DNA of 64,000 bases from Magicicada septendecula (taxonomy: Eukaryota; Arthropoda; Insecta; Hemiptera; Cicadidae), in contig JAWRYS010001482.1 in NCBI GenBank assembly GCA_034769895.1, forward strand, positions 222,588 to 286,587, given 5' to 3'. The notes below the pieces were generated by a model. The model was not told the origin of the DNA. It saw nothing but the letters and a program-made list of their open reading frames with translations, and searched no databases. The translations under genes were made by a program, and so were the position numbers. Within the stretch, counting starts at the first letter, position 1; each line of letters starts with the position of its first letter. Shown piece by piece: positions 62,024 to 64,000 of the stretch.

Positions 62024-64000
62024 ATAAATAATGTAGCGACAAACTCGCACTGGAGTCGTCGATGTGTAATTATGAATGTGTTATGTTGAACGGCGAATAA
62101 TTTTGTAAATTGCCGCTTTTCCCACTATGCTGCCTCTTTTCCGTGACGTCACTCAAACGATGCCAACTGTCGGATACACTGCAATCGGTGAATTCTATTT
62201 ACTAGTGTAACAGCAATAATAATGACACACAAATATTATCAAACATATATCCTGGTGGAATCTTTTATTCGAAAACAACACTGGTTAATGATTTAATAAT
62301 TTTAAACAGAATAATCGCAATTGTAGTACAAATTATAAATCTTCTCTTTACCAGTTGGCAGCAGTAGTAGCCAAACATTCAGTATTTCTATTAGACCAAA
62401 ACGATGCTTTTTGTTAACGTTTTTAAATAAAAATATTAATTATCTAGGGCGTATATGGTTCGGGGGTTATAAATTAAACAAAATATTACACTATTAATCA
62501 AAATACAAGTTTACAATTACAGGATATTACAACGTTAGAGTGATAGGTGCACACAGAAATCGTATAGTGGTTACCAGTTTTAAAAAAGGTTATGCCCAGT
62601 TCAGACTTTGTTCGTTATTATGTAAATTAAGAGTTCTCGTTGTGTTTAAAAAGGTGTTAGTCTTATATGGTGTTATTAGTGATTGTTTTTAGTGTTTGTG
62701 TTATATGATGTCTGTAGATAAATTGATTATTACTTAAAATACGTGTATACAAAGGTATGTGTTGAAGTACGATATAATGAGATGTCAGATCACCAAATCC
62801 TCTTCTTGTACTCTTCTTGGTTGAAGATAGGGCCCACGTACACGTCAGATCTTCCTTCTCGTCCCTCGTCCACTTCAAATCTTCTTCCTGGTTGTTATTT
62901 CTTCTAATCCATATAATGGGCAGTCTTCTGTTATTGCAAAAAGTTCGTATAGTGTACTTCTAACAGTATTTATCTAGTTGTATTGTTTTTTCACGTTTTA
63001 TAACATATAATGTAAGACGATTTAAGAACGCGTCTATCTGCTAAGATCGTTGTCAAAGAAGTCTCATTTTATTTATCCGAAATTTCTGGTTGCTAAGGGT
63101 AAACTTGGAACCTGGTTGGCTAATCCGGATCTACATTGTCATATACTTTTATTATTTCAGAATCTAAATTTCGTTCAAAATCTTTAATTTAACATAACTT
63201 TTCTATACTGAATGGGAGTTTAAAACCATTATCAGCATTATTTTGATCTTCACATTTGTTATATTTAGACACCAAACATGCCTATTTTTGTTTAAGAACT
63301 ATGGATGTTACAATTTTGTTATTTGGAATTTTCTTAAATAACTTGATATGTGTTATTTTGGTTCTATATTCCTTGTATACATTATTACCTATAAATACAT
63401 CAACCCTTTCACATTTGCTTTACAAAATTTCTAACATAATTGTTCAAAATTTACTAAAGTTGGTTTCACCTGGCCTATGTAATAGTATTATTTTCATCAT
63501 CATGTTTTAACATCTCTAACGATTAAATTAACTTCTAACATTCATCAAAATGGTTTAACATATAACGTTATTTTAACAACACAAAATATATATTATTCTA
63601 ATAGTTAAATTCATGCCTACATGGCTATGATTTTACCAAATCCTTGCACAAATAACTGTTTTCTACTCATACTGTATGGGTGTTTGACACTTAACAAAAC
63701 ATCTTTGTATAGTCCATTCTGCTTGGTTAATTCATTTTCCATGGTTTAGCATCAGCTCCATTGTTATATTTGTTAACACAACATAAAAAAAATGGAATTA
63801 ATATCATAAAATTGGCATTCCTTTAAACTAACTGTATCATCAGTTACATATAAAAAACACAACACAAATACTATGATATAACACTGTGCCTAAAACATAA
63901 AACATGCACATTTTACAAAACAAATTCTATACTAATTGGTTAGTCCCTTGTCAGCTAATCTACTTATTATTCTGACACTGTCTATGTCATATTTACTATT
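62024..64000 (-). repeat. Array unit 12, partial (first 1,977 bp)
   Basis: The window ends inside this unit, so its ORF and LTR-like block are not visible. It shares G at 62403 with unit 11 and has a private T at 62119. The array clearly continues past the window. Confidence 0.96.

Larger units (their letters stand above)
1..64000 (-). mobile_element. Tandem macrosatellite array of a Gag-only LTR-retroelement-like unit
   Basis: The window consists entirely of direct head-to-tail copies of one ~5,647 bp sequence, seen by following the landmark ATAAATAATGTAGCGAC at each unit start. Every unit, read on the minus strand, has the order LTR-like block, tRNA-Lys-like primer site, coiled-coil ORF, then about 4.2 kb without coding capacity running into the next LTR-like block. 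This is the arrangement expected when LTR elements share single LTRs, produced by LTR-LTR unequal exchange or by amplification from a one-LTR circle. No pol-type domain was seen in any frame. The tandem structure is directly visible; the retroelement origin is inferred from the TG...CA block, primer site and ORF position. An alternative is a macrosatellite that contains a host gene. Confidence 0.75.

Noticed and set aside
1-64000. rDNA or histone-gene array, which also have unit lengths of several kb
   Set aside because: No rRNA-like GC-rich conserved stretches and no histone ORFs are present. The only substantial ORF is the coiled-coil protein.

Overview
The whole 64 kb window is one head-to-tail tandem array. 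A 5,647 bp unit repeats without interruption: 11 complete copies (starting at 1, 5648, 11203, 16849, 22496, 28143, 33790, 39437, 45084, 50730 and 56377) plus the first 1,977 bp of a twelfth (from 62024). Neither edge of the array and no unique flanking DNA are visible, so the true copy number is larger than seen. Copies differ by only a handful of bases each, so the array is either very young or actively homogenised. The DNA is strongly AT-rich. It has no bacterial-style gene packing, its one convincing ORF has an insect-like initiator context (CAAAATG), and it has AATAAA poly(A) signals and a TATA box. A eukaryotic, probably arthropod, genome is the best guess; the species cannot be named from this sequence.

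Layout of one unit (unit 1 coordinates; the element reads right to left on the minus strand). At 5460-5615 there is a 156 bp LTR-like block, TG...CA on the minus strand with TGTAA/TTACA ends. It contains a TATA box at 5591-5597. At 5442-5456 there is a primer-binding-site-like sequence resembling the 3' end of tRNA-Lys(CUU) with one extra base. At 4217-5377 there is a 386-residue ORF for an unrecognised, highly charged coiled-coil protein with a distinct C-terminal region. Two overlapping AATAAA signals lie at 4092-4104. At 3595-3955 there is a minisatellite of four ~90 bp copies. At 1-3594 there is AT-rich DNA with no credible gene. A CREB/ATF-type palindrome TGACGTCA lies upstream of the TATA box of each copy.

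The simplest reading is that the unit is a non-autonomous LTR retroelement (Gag-like ORF only; no protease, reverse transcriptase, RNase H or integrase) that has become a macrosatellite in which neighbouring copies share one LTR. The LTR/PBS assignment is inference: a tandem array shows only one LTR per unit, so the usual two-LTR proof is unavailable. A plain gene-bearing macrosatellite remains possible.

The copies carry a readable history. Units 4-5 (16849-28142) and 6-7 (28143-39436) form two copies of an 11,294 bp dimer. Unit 2 lost 92 bp by recombination inside the minisatellite. Unit 3 carries a damaged PBS. Unit 10 holds a cluster of twelve single-base indels, mostly in short homopolymer runs, between about 54.4 and 56.1 kb, which breaks its ORF and looks more like unpolished sequence than biology. 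A sizeable share of substitutions between copies are C-to-T or G-to-A changes at CpG, as expected of methylated DNA.
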